64,000 nucleotides of DNA from Sphaerisporangium siamense (GTDB lineage Bacteria > Actinomycetota > Actinomycetes > Streptosporangiales > Streptosporangiaceae): positions 3,906,001 through 3,970,000 of the forward strand of contig NZ_JACHND010000001.1 of NCBI RefSeq assembly GCF_014205275.1. Reading direction: 5' to 3'. How positions within the stretch are numbered: position 1 is the stretch's first letter; every line of letters starts with the position of its first letter. Shown piece by piece: positions 1 to 9,984 of this stretch. Made by a program: the position numbers and the translations under genes. The notes under the pieces were generated by a model that saw only the letters and a list, made by a program, of their open reading frames with translations, ran no database searches and had not been told where the DNA came from.

Positions 1-2257
<2,257 letters not shown>

Positions 2258-2314
2258 CGCACAAGTCTATTGCCGGGCGTGCTTCCCGGTTTTCCACAGG
2301 CCGTGGGACGGTCG

Positions 2315-2342
2315 GTTGGGCGGTGATAGGGGCCGATAAGCT
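2315..2342 (+). promoter_or_regulatory. Putative promoter of folC (leaderless type)
   Basis: A TAAGCT box at 2337-2342 ends six bases before the GTG at 2349, with a weak GTTGGG -35 at 2315-2320. No ribosome-binding site is seen, so the transcript may begin at the start codon. Inferred from sequence only. Confidence 0.4.
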
Positions 2343-2348
2343 GACGGA

Positions 2349-3674
2349 GTGATGGCAGGGCAGGAAATTCGCGTCGTCGAGGCAGCGATCCGCGAGCGCG
2401 GAGTCGAGTGGGACATCGATCCCACGCTTGACCGCATCGCCGGGCTGGCGGACATCCTCGGGCATCCGGAGCGCATGTACCCGGTCATCCACATCGCCGG
2501 CACCAACGGCAAGTCGAGCACGGCCCGCATGATCGACGCGCTGTTGCGCGCGCGGAACCTGCGAACCGGCCGGTACACCAGCCCGGAGTTCTCCGAGATG
2601 CGCGAGCGCATCTGCGTGGACGGCGTCCCTCTCCCTGAGGACCGTTTCATCGAGGTCTACCGCGAGATCGAGCCGTATCTGGAGATCATCGACGCGAAGC
2701 TCGGCCGGGTGAGCTTCTTCGAGGTGCTCACCGCGATGGCGTACGCGGCGTTCGCGGACGCTCCGGTCGATTTCGCGGTCATCGAGACCGGCATGGGCGG
2801 CACGTGGGACGCGACCAACATCGCGGACGGCACGGTCGCCGTGATCACCCCCATCTCTTTGGACCACACCGAGTATCTGGGCCCGGACGTCGAGACGATC
2901 GCCGGGGAGAAGGCGGGCATCATCAAGCCGGGCGCGACGGCCGTTCTGGCGCAGCAGCCGCTGCCCGCCGCCGAGGTGCTGGTCAGGCGCGCGGCGGAGG
3001 CCGAGGCCACCGTGGCGCGCGAGGGGCTGGAGTTCGGGGTGCTGCACCGCGAGCTGGCCATGGGTGGCCAGGTGCTGCGGTTGCAGGGCCTCAAGGGCGT
3101 CTACGAGGACGTCTTCCTTCCGTTGTACGGCGCGCATCAGGCCGGCAACGCGGCGCTGGCGCTCGCGGCGGTGGAGGCCCTCACGGGGGGCGACGATCCG
3201 CTGGACGCGGAGCTGGTACGGCAGGCGTTCGCCGAGGTGTCCAGCCCGGGCCGGCTGGAGGTCATACGGCGCGGCCCGACGGTGCTGGTGGACGCGGCCC
3301 ACAACCCGGGGGGCATGGAGGCGAGCGTCGACGCGATCAGCGAGTCCTTCGGGTTCACGCGTCTCATCGCCGTCGTCGCGGTCATGGGGGACAAGGACGT
3401 GGACACGATCCTGGAGCTCCTGGAGCCGGTCGTCGAAGAGATCGTGGTGACGCGCAACTCGTCCCCGCGCTCCATGGACGTGGCCGAGCTGGCCGAGCGT
3501 GCCGAGGGCGTGTTCGGCCCCGAGCGGGTGCATCGGGCCGACCGGCTCGACGGGGCCATCGACACGGCCATGGGGCTCGCCGACCAGGGCGACGAGTTCG
3601 GCTCCGGCGTCCTCATCACCGGCTCCGTCGCGACCGCGGGCGACGCCCGCATCCTCCTGAAAGCGAACCGATGA
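2349..3674 (+). CDS. folC: Bifunctional folylpolyglutamate synthase/dihydrofolate synthase
   Basis: ATP-dependent ligase that adds glutamate to dihydropteroate or tetrahydrofolate in cytosolic folate synthesis. At 441 aa the length is normal. Seen in the sequence: P-loop HIAGTNGKSST near residue 50, YTSPE at about 77, ETGMGGTWDATN at about 147, SLDHTEYLG, GEKAGIIKPG with the Lys that is carbamylated in Mur ligases, and DAAHNPGG near residue 316. Starts are GTG 2349 or ATG 2352, with no ribosome-binding site but a -10-like box just upstream. The stop overlaps the ATG of the DUF4233 gene, so the two are translationally coupled. In many actinobacteria folC is likewise followed by a DUF4233 gene. 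Confidence 0.96.
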   Translation: MMAGQEIRVVEAAIRERGVEWDIDPTLDRIAGLADILGHPERMYPVIHIAGTNGKSSTARMIDALLRARNLRTGRYTSPEFSEMRERICVDGVPLPEDRFIEVYREIEPYLEIIDAKLGRVSFFEVLTAMAYAAFADAPVDFAVIETGMGGTWDATNIADGTVAVITPISLDHTEYLGPDVETIAGEKAGIIKPGATAVLAQQPLPAAEVLVRRAAEAEATVAREGLEFGVLHRELAMGGQVLRLQGLKGVYEDVFLPLYGAHQAGNAALALAAVEALTGGDDPLDAELVRQAFAEVSSPGRLEVIRRGPTVLVDAAHNPGGMEASVDAISESFGFTRLIAVVAVMGDKDVDTILELLEPVVEEIVVTRNSSPRSMDVAELAERAEGVFGPERVHRADRLDGAIDTAMGLADQGDEFGSGVLITGSVATAGDARILLKANR

Positions 3675-4396
3675 CCTCCCCCGAGCCGGACGCCCGCAAG
3701 TGCACCCCGGCGACCTCCCCACATGCCTCGGATACTCCCGAGTCCCGCCCGACATCCTCGGGAAAGCCGCAACCCCCTGACCGCGCAGCGGCTTCAGAGG
3801 AGTCGCGGCGTGTTGAGGGTGGACGGATGGCCGCGGAGGGGCCGTCCGGGGGTGGGGCTGCGAGCTCGGGGGAGTCGCGGTCCGGGGAAGGTGGGGCCGG
3901 GAGTTCGGGCGGGCCGGGGTTCGTGGAGCTTGGGTCGGTCGCCGAGGGGGGCGTCGGGGCTTCGTCGGGGGCGCGGTCTCAGGAGGGTGAGTCTGTAGTG
4001 CGTGAGTCGGTTTTGTCGGGGGAGTCGGTCGTGTCTGGGGAGTCGGGGGCTCGTAGGGAGAAGGGGTTCAGGGTTACGCCGGGGATGCGGCGGCTTGGGG
4101 CGAGTGTGTTGGGGATGGAGGCGATCGTTCTCGGGCTGGTGACGCCCGTGGCGATCGTGATCAACAAGGTGTCGCCAGGGATAGCCGTGGCGGTCGGCCT
4201 GGGGCTCGCGGTGGTGTGCGTCCTGGTGGCGGGCATGTTGAAGCGGCCCTTCGCCTACATCGCGGGTAGCGTCGTGCAGGTCCTGGCCATCGCGACCGGG
4301 TTCCTCGTCCCGATCATGTTCTTCCTCGGCGTGGTGTTCGCCGCGCTGTGGATCACAGCCATTCTGGTCGCTCGGCGTGTCGAGGGCGTGACTTAA
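3671..4396 (+). CDS. DUF4233 domain membrane protein
   Basis: Overlaps the end of folC by four bases (ATGA). The first 130 residues are low-complexity, rich in Ser, Gly and Glu, with no fold apparent. The C-terminal 110 residues carry about four hydrophobic segments and the signature region around MFFLGVVFAALWITA that typifies DUF4233, a family usually found downstream of folC in actinobacteria. Function is unknown. The long Ser/Gly N-terminal extension is unusual, since family members are generally about 110-130 aa, and its codon use is less GC3-rich than its neighbours. The true start could lie further downstream, but the four-base overlap with folC argues for this one. Confidence 0.8.
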   Translation: MTSPEPDARKCTPATSPHASDTPESRPTSSGKPQPPDRAAASEESRRVEGGRMAAEGPSGGGAASSGESRSGEGGAGSSGGPGFVELGSVAEGGVGASSGARSQEGESVVRESVLSGESVVSGESGARREKGFRVTPGMRRLGASVLGMEAIVLGLVTPVAIVINKVSPGIAVAVGLGLAVVCVLVAGMLKRPFAYIAGSVVQVLAIATGFLVPIMFFLGVVFAALWITAILVARRVEGVT

Positions 4397-4399
4397 CGC

Positions 4400-4405
4400 T
4401 AAAGT
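4400..4405 (+). promoter_or_regulatory. Putative -10 box, leaderless start of MFS-like gene
   Basis: TAAAGT ends eight bases before the ATG at 4414, and no ribosome-binding site lies between. No convincing -35 element. Confidence 0.35.
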
Positions 4406-4413
4406 CGGCCGGT

Positions 4414-6441
4414 ATGGCCGTCCCCCCAATCCAGGCCACGGGCCTCACGGCTCTCGGTCGGGTCAATCGCATACCGCTCGTGCTCGACGTGATCGTCGGG
4501 CTGCTGACCGCCCTCGCGCTTCCACTGGCGATCGTGGCCATTCCGAACACCATCTCGGTGGTCTCCGCTCTGCTGCCTCCGGACATCGCCGGGGTCGGCG
4601 TCCTGCGCGCCCACGGGCTCGCCCTGCCGGTGATGCTCTGCGTGGTGCCGCTCACCGCCGTGGCGCTCGGCCGGTTCTCACCCGCCCCCGTCCTGCTCGC
4701 GGGCCTGGCGCTGCTCGGCGTGGCCGACGTGGCCGGAGGGTACGCCGGCTCGGCGGTCGCGGTCGGGGTCCTCAGGGCCCTGCACGGCGTCGCCGCGGGC
4801 ATGCTCGTCCCCGCCACCCTCGCCGCCTGCCGGGAACGATCCGCCTCCTCGCGCGGGGTGCTGGTCCCGGTCTGGGCGGCGGCCCTGGCGGCGGCCTTCC
4901 TGACCGCCCAGGCGCTGGCGCTGTGGCCGCTGGACCAGGTGACGTCGTGGCGGGTGACGCTGCAGCCGTATCCGATGCTGACGGGGGTGGCGCTCGCGCT
5001 CGCCGCGACATACTTCGCGATCAGCCGTCTCACCGGCGAGGACACCCGGCCCGCCGAGGATGGCCAATGGGAGGGCGCCCCGTACGCCGAGAATGGCCGA
5101 CGGGGCGGCGCCTGGTCCGCCAAGGATGGTCAACGGGGCGGAGCTTCGCCGTACGCCGAGAATGGCCAACCGGGCGATGCCCGGTCCGCTGAGGGTGGCC
5201 AACGGAGTGGAGCTTCGCCGTACGCCGCGAATCGTCGATGGGGCGGTGCGCGGTCAGCCGAGGATGGTCAGCGTGGCGGCGGCGCCTCGTTCGCGCAGGA
5301 TGGTGGGCGGGAGGGCGCCTGGTTCGCTCAGGGCTTTCGCGCGGGTTCCGGTGGGGACTTGTCGGGTGGGTCGGTGCGGGTGTTGTTCACGCTGGGGCCG
5401 TCCGCGGGGGTGGCCCTGCTTGCTCTCGGCACCACGTTCGGGTGGCCGCCGTGGCTCATCGTCGTGTCCGCCGCGGTCGCCGTGGCGGTGCTGCTGACCC
5501 CGGCGTGCGCCGGGCGGGCCGGAGGGCCGGCAGGGCGGGCGCTCGCGTTCGTGATGGTCGCCGTCGGGCTGGTGGTGCTGCCGACCGCCGCGCAGGTCAC
5601 CTACGTGGAGCTGGGCGGCCTCGGCGGGCCGGGGTTGTCGGGTCTGTGGGCGCCGTTCGGGCTGGCCGTGCTGTTGGTACTGGTCGTGGTGCTGGTCATC
5701 CCCGCCGCCCGCTTCGCCCCGCACGTCGTGGGCCGGTTCGGCGAGGTTCCCGCGTCCAAGCTGGTCGCAGGGGGACTGGTCGCCATGGTGGCCGGGCTGT
5801 GCGCGATCCGGCTGATGGTGCCGGCGCCTTCGGGCATGCCGCTGCTCGTGCCGTTCGCGCTGCTCGGGGGCGGCGCGGCGGTGGCGGTGACGGCGGCACT
5901 CCGCGCGGTGCCCTTGTCCACGGCGCTGTCCGCCCTGTCCCTCTGCCTGCCTGCCGTTCTCAGCGGCTTCCTGCTCGGAACGGGTATCCAAGTGGAACGA
6001 CTGCACGCGGTCAGCACGTCCGGTGAGGTCACCTCGCAGGCGATGGTCGACGGGTTCGTGGAGGCGCTGCACGTCTGGGCGCTGGTCGCCGGGTTCGCCG
6101 TGGTCGTCATCCTGGTGCTGGGGGCGGTGCTGGCGACCCGCTCGGCCGAGCGGGCCCTGCGCGACGCCCCGGCCGACACTCCAGCCGATGTCCCGCCGCG
6201 GGGAGTCGAGGACGGTGCGGACGAGGGCGCCGCGGACCGGGCGGCGGCCGGCGAAGCGAGCGGCGCCGGCGGGGCCGGCGGGGTCGTGGGCCCGGAGGGG
6301 GCGGGGCGGACGGCGGGCGAGGAGGGCGCCGGCGACGGCCCGGAGACGTCGATGATCCCGGTGGTGCCCGCGCCCACCCGGTCCCCAGAGGCGGGCGGCG
6401 ACCAGGACGGCCGGGACGGCGAGGGGTCCCCGGGCCGGTAA
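4414..6441 (+). CDS. MFS-like multi-spanning membrane protein with a repetitive cytosolic loop
   Basis: A 675-aa protein with two blocks of hydrophobic segments (about residues 20-205 and 325-590) separated by a long hydrophilic loop. The first block contains [21 protein letters not shown], which resembles the motif region of major facilitator transporters. The central loop (about residues 212-305) consists of degenerate 11-12-residue repeats of the form (S/Y)AEDGQRGGA. The C-terminal 80 residues are Ala/Gly/Glu-rich. Substrate is unknown. It lies between the folC pair and ndk, as MFS-like genes do in related genomes. Start chosen at ATG 4414 because a -10-like box precedes it and the longer form has no coding character. 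Confidence 0.7.
   Translation: MAVPPIQATGLTALGRVNRIPLVLDVIVGLLTALALPLAIVAIPNTISVVSALLPPDIAGVGVLRAHGLALPVMLCVVPLTAVALGRFSPAPVLLAGLALLGVADVAGGYAGSAVAVGVLRALHGVAAGMLVPATLAACRERSASSRGVLVPVWAAALAAAFLTAQALALWPLDQVTSWRVTLQPYPMLTGVALALAATYFAISRLTGEDTRPAEDGQWEGAPYAENGRRGGAWSAKDGQRGGASPYAENGQPGDARSAEGGQRSGASPYAANRRWGGARSAEDGQRGGGASFAQDGGREGAWFAQGFRAGSGGDLSGGSVRVLFTLGPSAGVALLALGTTFGWPPWLIVVSAAVAVAVLLTPACAGRAGGPAGRALAFVMVAVGLVVLPTAAQVTYVELGGLGGPGLSGLWAPFGLAVLLVLVVVLVIPAARFAPHVVGRFGEVPASKLVAGGLVAMVAGLCAIRLMVPAPSGMPLLVPFALLGGGAAVAVTAALRAVPLSTALSALSLCLPAVLSGFLLGTGIQVERLHAVSTSGEVTSQAMVDGFVEALHVWALVAGFAVVVILVLGAVLATRSAERALRDAPADTPADVPPRGVEDGADEGAADRAAAGEASGAGGAGGVVGPEGAGRTAGEEGAGDGPETSMIPVVPAPTRSPEAGGDQDGRDGEGSPGR
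5048..5330 (+). repeat. Degenerate in-frame 33-36 bp repeats within the MFS-like gene
   Basis: About eight imperfect copies encoding variants of (S/Y/F)A(E/K/Q)(D/N)GQRGGA(S/R/W)P. Copies differ at many third and some first positions, so they are old or under relaxed selection. All keep the reading frame. Confidence 0.8.
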
Positions 6442-6512
6442 GCTGCGCACACGCTTCCCCTCTCGCCGGCCGTCTCGCGTGGCGCCCGGCGTTGACAATG
6501 AAGGAGATTCCC

Positions 6513-6923
6513 GTGTCCGAGCGCACGCTTGTCCTGATCAAGCCCGACGGTGTCCGCCGCGGCCTCATCGGTGACGTGATCGCCCGCGTGGAGCGCAAGG
6601 GCCTCAAGGTCGTGGCCTTGGAACTTCGCACGCTCGACGTGGAGACGGCCAAGGCGCACTACGCCGAGCACGCGGAGAAGCCCTTCTTCGGCGAGCTGGT
6701 CGAGTTCATCACCTCCGGGCCGCTGGTGGCCCTGGTGCTGGAGGGGCCGCGCGCGGTCGAGGCGTTCCGCTCCCTGGCCGGCGCCACCGACCCGGTGAAG
6801 TCGGCGCCGGGCACGATCCGCGGCGACCACGCGCTGGAGATCGGCGAGAACGTCGTGCACGGCTCCGACTCGCCGGAGTCGGCCGCCCGCGAGGTCAAGC
6901 TTTTCTTCCCGGACCGTTTCTGA
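6513..6923 (+). CDS. ndk: Nucleoside diphosphate kinase
   Basis: Transfers the gamma phosphate between nucleoside di- and triphosphates through a phosphohistidine. The 136-aa protein begins [13 protein letters not shown], carries the nucleotide-binding region [11 protein letters not shown], and has the active-site His in [11 protein letters not shown] at 6513 is chosen over an upstream in-frame ATG because a strong AAGGAGA ribosome-binding site sits at 6501-6507. It is followed by a strong hairpin, so it appears to be the end of its transcript, upstream of the mre operon. Confidence 0.97.
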   Translation: MSERTLVLIKPDGVRRGLIGDVIARVERKGLKVVALELRTLDVETAKAHYAEHAEKPFFGELVEFITSGPLVALVLEGPRAVEAFRSLAGATDPVKSAPGTIRGDHALEIGENVVHGSDSPESAAREVKLFFPDRF

Positions 6924-6960
6924 GCGGTGAACGTCCCCGGCTCCCGCGAGAGCCGGGTGT

Positions 6961-7000
6961 GAACAGGCCCCGGCGCGCGCGGCGCGCCGGGGCCTGTTCG
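6961..7000 (+). terminator. Strong intrinsic-type hairpin after ndk
   Basis: A near-perfect inverted repeat (GAACAGGCCCCGGCGCGC and its complement around a two-base centre) 38 bases after the ndk stop. A shorter hairpin (CCGGCTC/GAGCCGG) lies at about 6937-6957. There is only a weak T tract, as is common in actinobacteria. Confidence 0.8.
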
Positions 7001-7100
7001 TTGGGGGTGTTTCCGCAGGTCCCCGCCATGTGATCAGGTGGGTGCGACAAGATTTTCCCCGGCGGGACGGCTCGTTGCCCGCGCGAGTGGGTACGTCACG

Positions 7101-7124
7101 TTACGATTCGAATGCGAATCGTAA
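7101..7124. promoter_or_regulatory. Perfect 10-bp inverted repeat upstream of mreB
   Basis: TTACGATTCG, four-base centre AATG, then CGAATCGTAA, ending 37 bases before the mreB ATG. The AT-rich arms stand out from the surrounding GC-rich DNA. It could be an operator of a dimeric regulator of the mre operon or an RNA hairpin in the leader; the sequence does not decide. Confidence 0.65.
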
Positions 7125-7161
7125 TCTCTCGCGAACGACCTGTAGGAAGGTTTCCTTCCCC

Positions 7162-8193
7162 ATGGGCAGCAAGCTGGCATTCCTCGGCCGTGACATGGCC
7201 GTCGACCTCGGCACCGCCAACACGTTGGTGTACGTGCGGGGTCGCGGCATCGTGCTCAACGAGCCGTCGGTGGTGGCGATCAACACGACCACCGGCAAGA
7301 TCGTGGCAGTGGGCATCGAGGCCAAGAGGATGATTGGCCGGACGCCCGGGAACATCGTGGCGATACGCCCGCTGAAGGACGGCGTGATCGCCGACTTCGA
7401 CGTCACGGAGCGCATGCTCCGCTATTTCATCCAGCGTGTGCACAAACGGCGGCACTTCGCCAAGCCGCGCATCATCGTCGCCGTCCCGAGCGGGATCACC
7501 GGCGTCGAGCAGCGGGCCGTCAAGGAGGCCGGCTACCAGGCCGGGGCGCGCCGGGTGTACATCATCGAGGAGCCCATGGCCGCCGCGATCGGCGCGCGGC
7601 TGCCCGTCCACGAGCCGACCGGCAACATGGTGGTCGACATCGGCGGCGGCACCACCGAGGTCGCGATCATCTCCATGGGCGGCATCGTGACCAGCCAGTC
7701 GATCCGCGTCGGCGGCGACGAGCTCGACCAGGCCATCATCGCGTTCGCCAAGAAGGAGTACTCCCTGATGCTCGGGGAGCGCACCGCCGAGGAGATCAAG
7801 ATCGCGATCGGCTCCGCCTGCCCGGTCGGGGACGACTGCCACGCCGAGATCCGGGGCCGTGACCTGGTCACCGGCCTGCCGAAGACGATCGTGGTGTCGG
7901 CGGACGAGATCCGCAAGGCGACCGAGGAGCCGCTGAAGTCCATCATCGACGCGGTGAAGTCGACGCTGGACAAGTGCCCGCCCGAGCTGTCCGGCGACCT
8001 GATGGACCGGGGCGTGGCCCTCACCGGCGGCGGGGCGCTGCTGAAGGGCATGGACGACCGTCTGCGCGACGAGACCGGCATGCCGATCCATCTCGTGGAG
8101 AACGCCCTGGACTCGGTGGCGCTCGGCTCGGGCAAGTGCGTCGAGGAGTTCGAGGTCCTGCAGCAGGTCCTGGTGCCCGAACCGAGACACTGA
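7162..8193 (+). CDS. mreB: Rod shape-determining protein MreB
   Basis: Bacterial actin homologue that polymerises under the membrane and guides lateral wall or spore-wall synthesis. The 343-aa length is typical. Visible motifs: [11 protein letters not shown] (phosphate 1), [12 protein letters not shown] (phosphate 2), [26 protein letters not shown] and [12 protein letters not shown] (adenosine). ATG at 7162 is preceded by AGGAAGG at 7144-7150; the longer reading has no homology. First gene of an operon with mreC, mreD, the PBP2 gene and rodA. In mycelial actinomycetes the Mre complex acts mainly in spore-wall formation. Confidence 0.97.
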   Translation: MGSKLAFLGRDMAVDLGTANTLVYVRGRGIVLNEPSVVAINTTTGKIVAVGIEAKRMIGRTPGNIVAIRPLKDGVIADFDVTERMLRYFIQRVHKRRHFAKPRIIVAVPSGITGVEQRAVKEAGYQAGARRVYIIEEPMAAAIGARLPVHEPTGNMVVDIGGGTTEVAIISMGGIVTSQSIRVGGDELDQAIIAFAKKEYSLMLGERTAEEIKIAIGSACPVGDDCHAEIRGRDLVTGLPKTIVVSADEIRKATEEPLKSIIDAVKSTLDKCPPELSGDLMDRGVALTGGGALLKGMDDRLRDETGMPIHLVENALDSVALGSGKCVEEFEVLQQVLVPEPRH

Positions 8194-8219
8194 CCACATT
8201 CGATGGAGCCGAGAGACCG

Positions 8220-9449
8220 ATGAGGGATACGCGCCGTGCGCGGTTGATCCTTGGCCTGCTGCTGGCCGCGGCGCTCGTCCTGATCACCGTCGACCACCGC
8301 CAGCGCGACGACTCCCTGTTCGAGCCGGTGCGCTCGCTGGCGTCCTCGCTGTTCGGCGTGGCCGAGCGTGCCGGGACGAGCGTGGTGCGGCCGATGGGCG
8401 ACCTCGTCGACACCTACGCCTCCGCCGCCGAGTACAAGCGGCAGATCGCGGCGATGCGCGCGGAGAACTCCCGCCTGCGGCGCGAGGTGACCGCGCGCAC
8501 GCTCGACCGGCAGCGGTCCGAGCAGCTCACGCGCATGCTCGGGCTGTCGGGCATGGGCGGCTACCGCGTGGTGGCGGCCCAGGTGATCGCCAGGCGCGGC
8601 GTCCCGGGGTTCGAGGAGGCGGTCGAGATCGACGCGGGGTCGGGCGACGGTGTGCGGCCGGACATGACCGTGCTGAACGGGGACGGTTTGGTGGGGCGGG
8701 TCGCCCACGCCGGTCCGGGCACCTCCACGGTGGTCCTGCTGACCGATCCGGCCTCGACGGCGGGGGCGCGCATGGAGGGCGGCAACCAGGTGGGCGTGGT
8801 GACGGGCCTGGGTCCGGCCGCGGAGAGCCGTCTGATCCGTTTCCGGCTGCTGGACTCGGCGGCGACGCTGGCGGCGGGCCGCCGCATCGTGAGCTTCGGG
8901 TCGGAGAACGGCGTGCCGTACGCGCCGGGGCTGCCGGTGGGGGTGATCGAGCGCGTGGAGCCGACGCCGGGCGAGCTGACCCGGGTGGCCTACGCCAGGC
9001 CGTTCGTCGACTTCGCGGGGCTGGACGTGGTCGGGGTGGTCGTGAAGGCGCCGCGCCGCGACCCCCGGGACGCCATGCTGCCGCCCGCGCCGCCGCCGCC
9101 CAAGAAGCAGGCCCGCGCGCCCGCTCCTCCTCCCGCGCCGTCCCCGTCCGCGCCGCCCCCCTCGCCTTCGCCGTCCGCGCCGACGCGCGAGGAACGCCGG
9201 GACGATCGGCGGGACGAACGCCGGCAGGAGCGCCGCGAGGAGGAACGGGGAGAACGGCGCGGCGAGCAGCGGGAGGACCCCGGCGAGAGACCACGGCGTG
9301 AGCAGGACGGCGAGGGCAGGCGGAGCGGCGCGCACGCCCCGCCGGCCCGCCGGGAGCTACGGGCCGTCCACCGGCCCGCGCGCGAGAAGCGTGACAGACA
9401 TGACGCCCGTGACGGGCACGGGCGGGACCGAGCGGGCGGGAGGACGTGA
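8220..9449 (+). CDS. mreC: Rod shape-determining protein MreC
   Basis: Bitopic elongasome protein linking MreB and MreD to PBP2. 409 aa: one N-terminal membrane helix (about residues 8-24), a coiled coil with AEYKRQIAAMRAENSRLRREV near residues 74-94, then the MreC beta domain to about residue 275. The last 130 residues are an unusual tail: a Pro/Ala stretch followed by very charged Arg/Glu/Asp repeats (ERRDDRRDERRQERREEE). Start ATG 8220 lies 26 bases after mreB. The basic-acidic tail is longer than in most MreC proteins and may be disordered. Confidence 0.94.
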   Translation: MRDTRRARLILGLLLAAALVLITVDHRQRDDSLFEPVRSLASSLFGVAERAGTSVVRPMGDLVDTYASAAEYKRQIAAMRAENSRLRREVTARTLDRQRSEQLTRMLGLSGMGGYRVVAAQVIARRGVPGFEEAVEIDAGSGDGVRPDMTVLNGDGLVGRVAHAGPGTSTVVLLTDPASTAGARMEGGNQVGVVTGLGPAAESRLIRFRLLDSAATLAAGRRIVSFGSENGVPYAPGLPVGVIERVEPTPGELTRVAYARPFVDFAGLDVVGVVVKAPRRDPRDAMLPPAPPPPKKQARAPAPPPAPSPSAPPPSPSPSAPTREERRDDRRDERRQERREEERGERRGEQREDPGERPRREQDGEGRRSGAHAPPARRELRAVHRPAREKRDRHDARDGHGRDRAGGRT

Positions 9450-9453
9450 CACA

Positions 9454-9984
9454 GTGCTCCGAGCGATCACGGCGGTGCTGCTCGCCGGCCTCATCATGAT
9501 CGTGCAGGTGAGCATCGTGAACCGCCTCCCCCTTCCCGGGGGTGGAGCCCCTGACCTGGTGCTCCTCGGCGTGGTGATGTTCGCCCTGGCGCGCGGGCCG
9601 GTGCCCGGGGCCGCCACGGGCTTCGCCATGGGCCTGGCCGCCGACGTGCTGCCGCCGTCGGCGCACGTCATGGGCCAGTACGCGCTGGTGTTCTGCCTGG
9701 TGGGCTACGCGGTGGGGCGGGCCGCCGAGCGGGCGCCGGGGGCGTCGGCGGTCACGGTGATCGTCGCGGTGATGGTCGCGCCGCTCCTGGCGGCCGGGGT
9801 CGGCGGGCTGCTCGGCGACCCGCGGGCCGACTGGCACACGCTGCCGCGCGTGTGGCCGGCCCTGGTCATGTACAACCTGGCGGTCGCGGCGGCGGTCTTC
9901 TGGGGGGTCTCGCGGTTCTCCGCGCGCCGCCACCGGCGCGAGGCCGTCCCCACGGGGGCCTACCCGGTTCGGAGGCACGTGTGA
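9454..9984 (+). CDS. mreD: Rod shape-determining protein MreD
   Basis: Integral membrane partner of MreC. The 176-aa form begins at GTG 9454, eight bases after a GCGGGAGGA site at 9436-9444 and four bases after the mreC stop. Five hydrophobic segments follow, the usual size and topology. A longer in-frame start at ATG 9400 would overlap mreC and lacks a good ribosome-binding site. Its end overlaps the start of the PBP2 gene by four bases, so translation is coupled. Confidence 0.9.
   Translation: MLRAITAVLLAGLIMIVQVSIVNRLPLPGGGAPDLVLLGVVMFALARGPVPGAATGFAMGLAADVLPPSAHVMGQYALVFCLVGYAVGRAAERAPGASAVTVIVAVMVAPLLAAGVGGLLGDPRADWHTLPRVWPALVMYNLAVAAAVFWGVSRFSARRHRREAVPTGAYPVRRHV

Noticed and set aside
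7533-9335. 600-aa minus-strand frame
   Set aside because: Shadow of mreB/mreC, Arg-rich without homology; the sense genes are certain.
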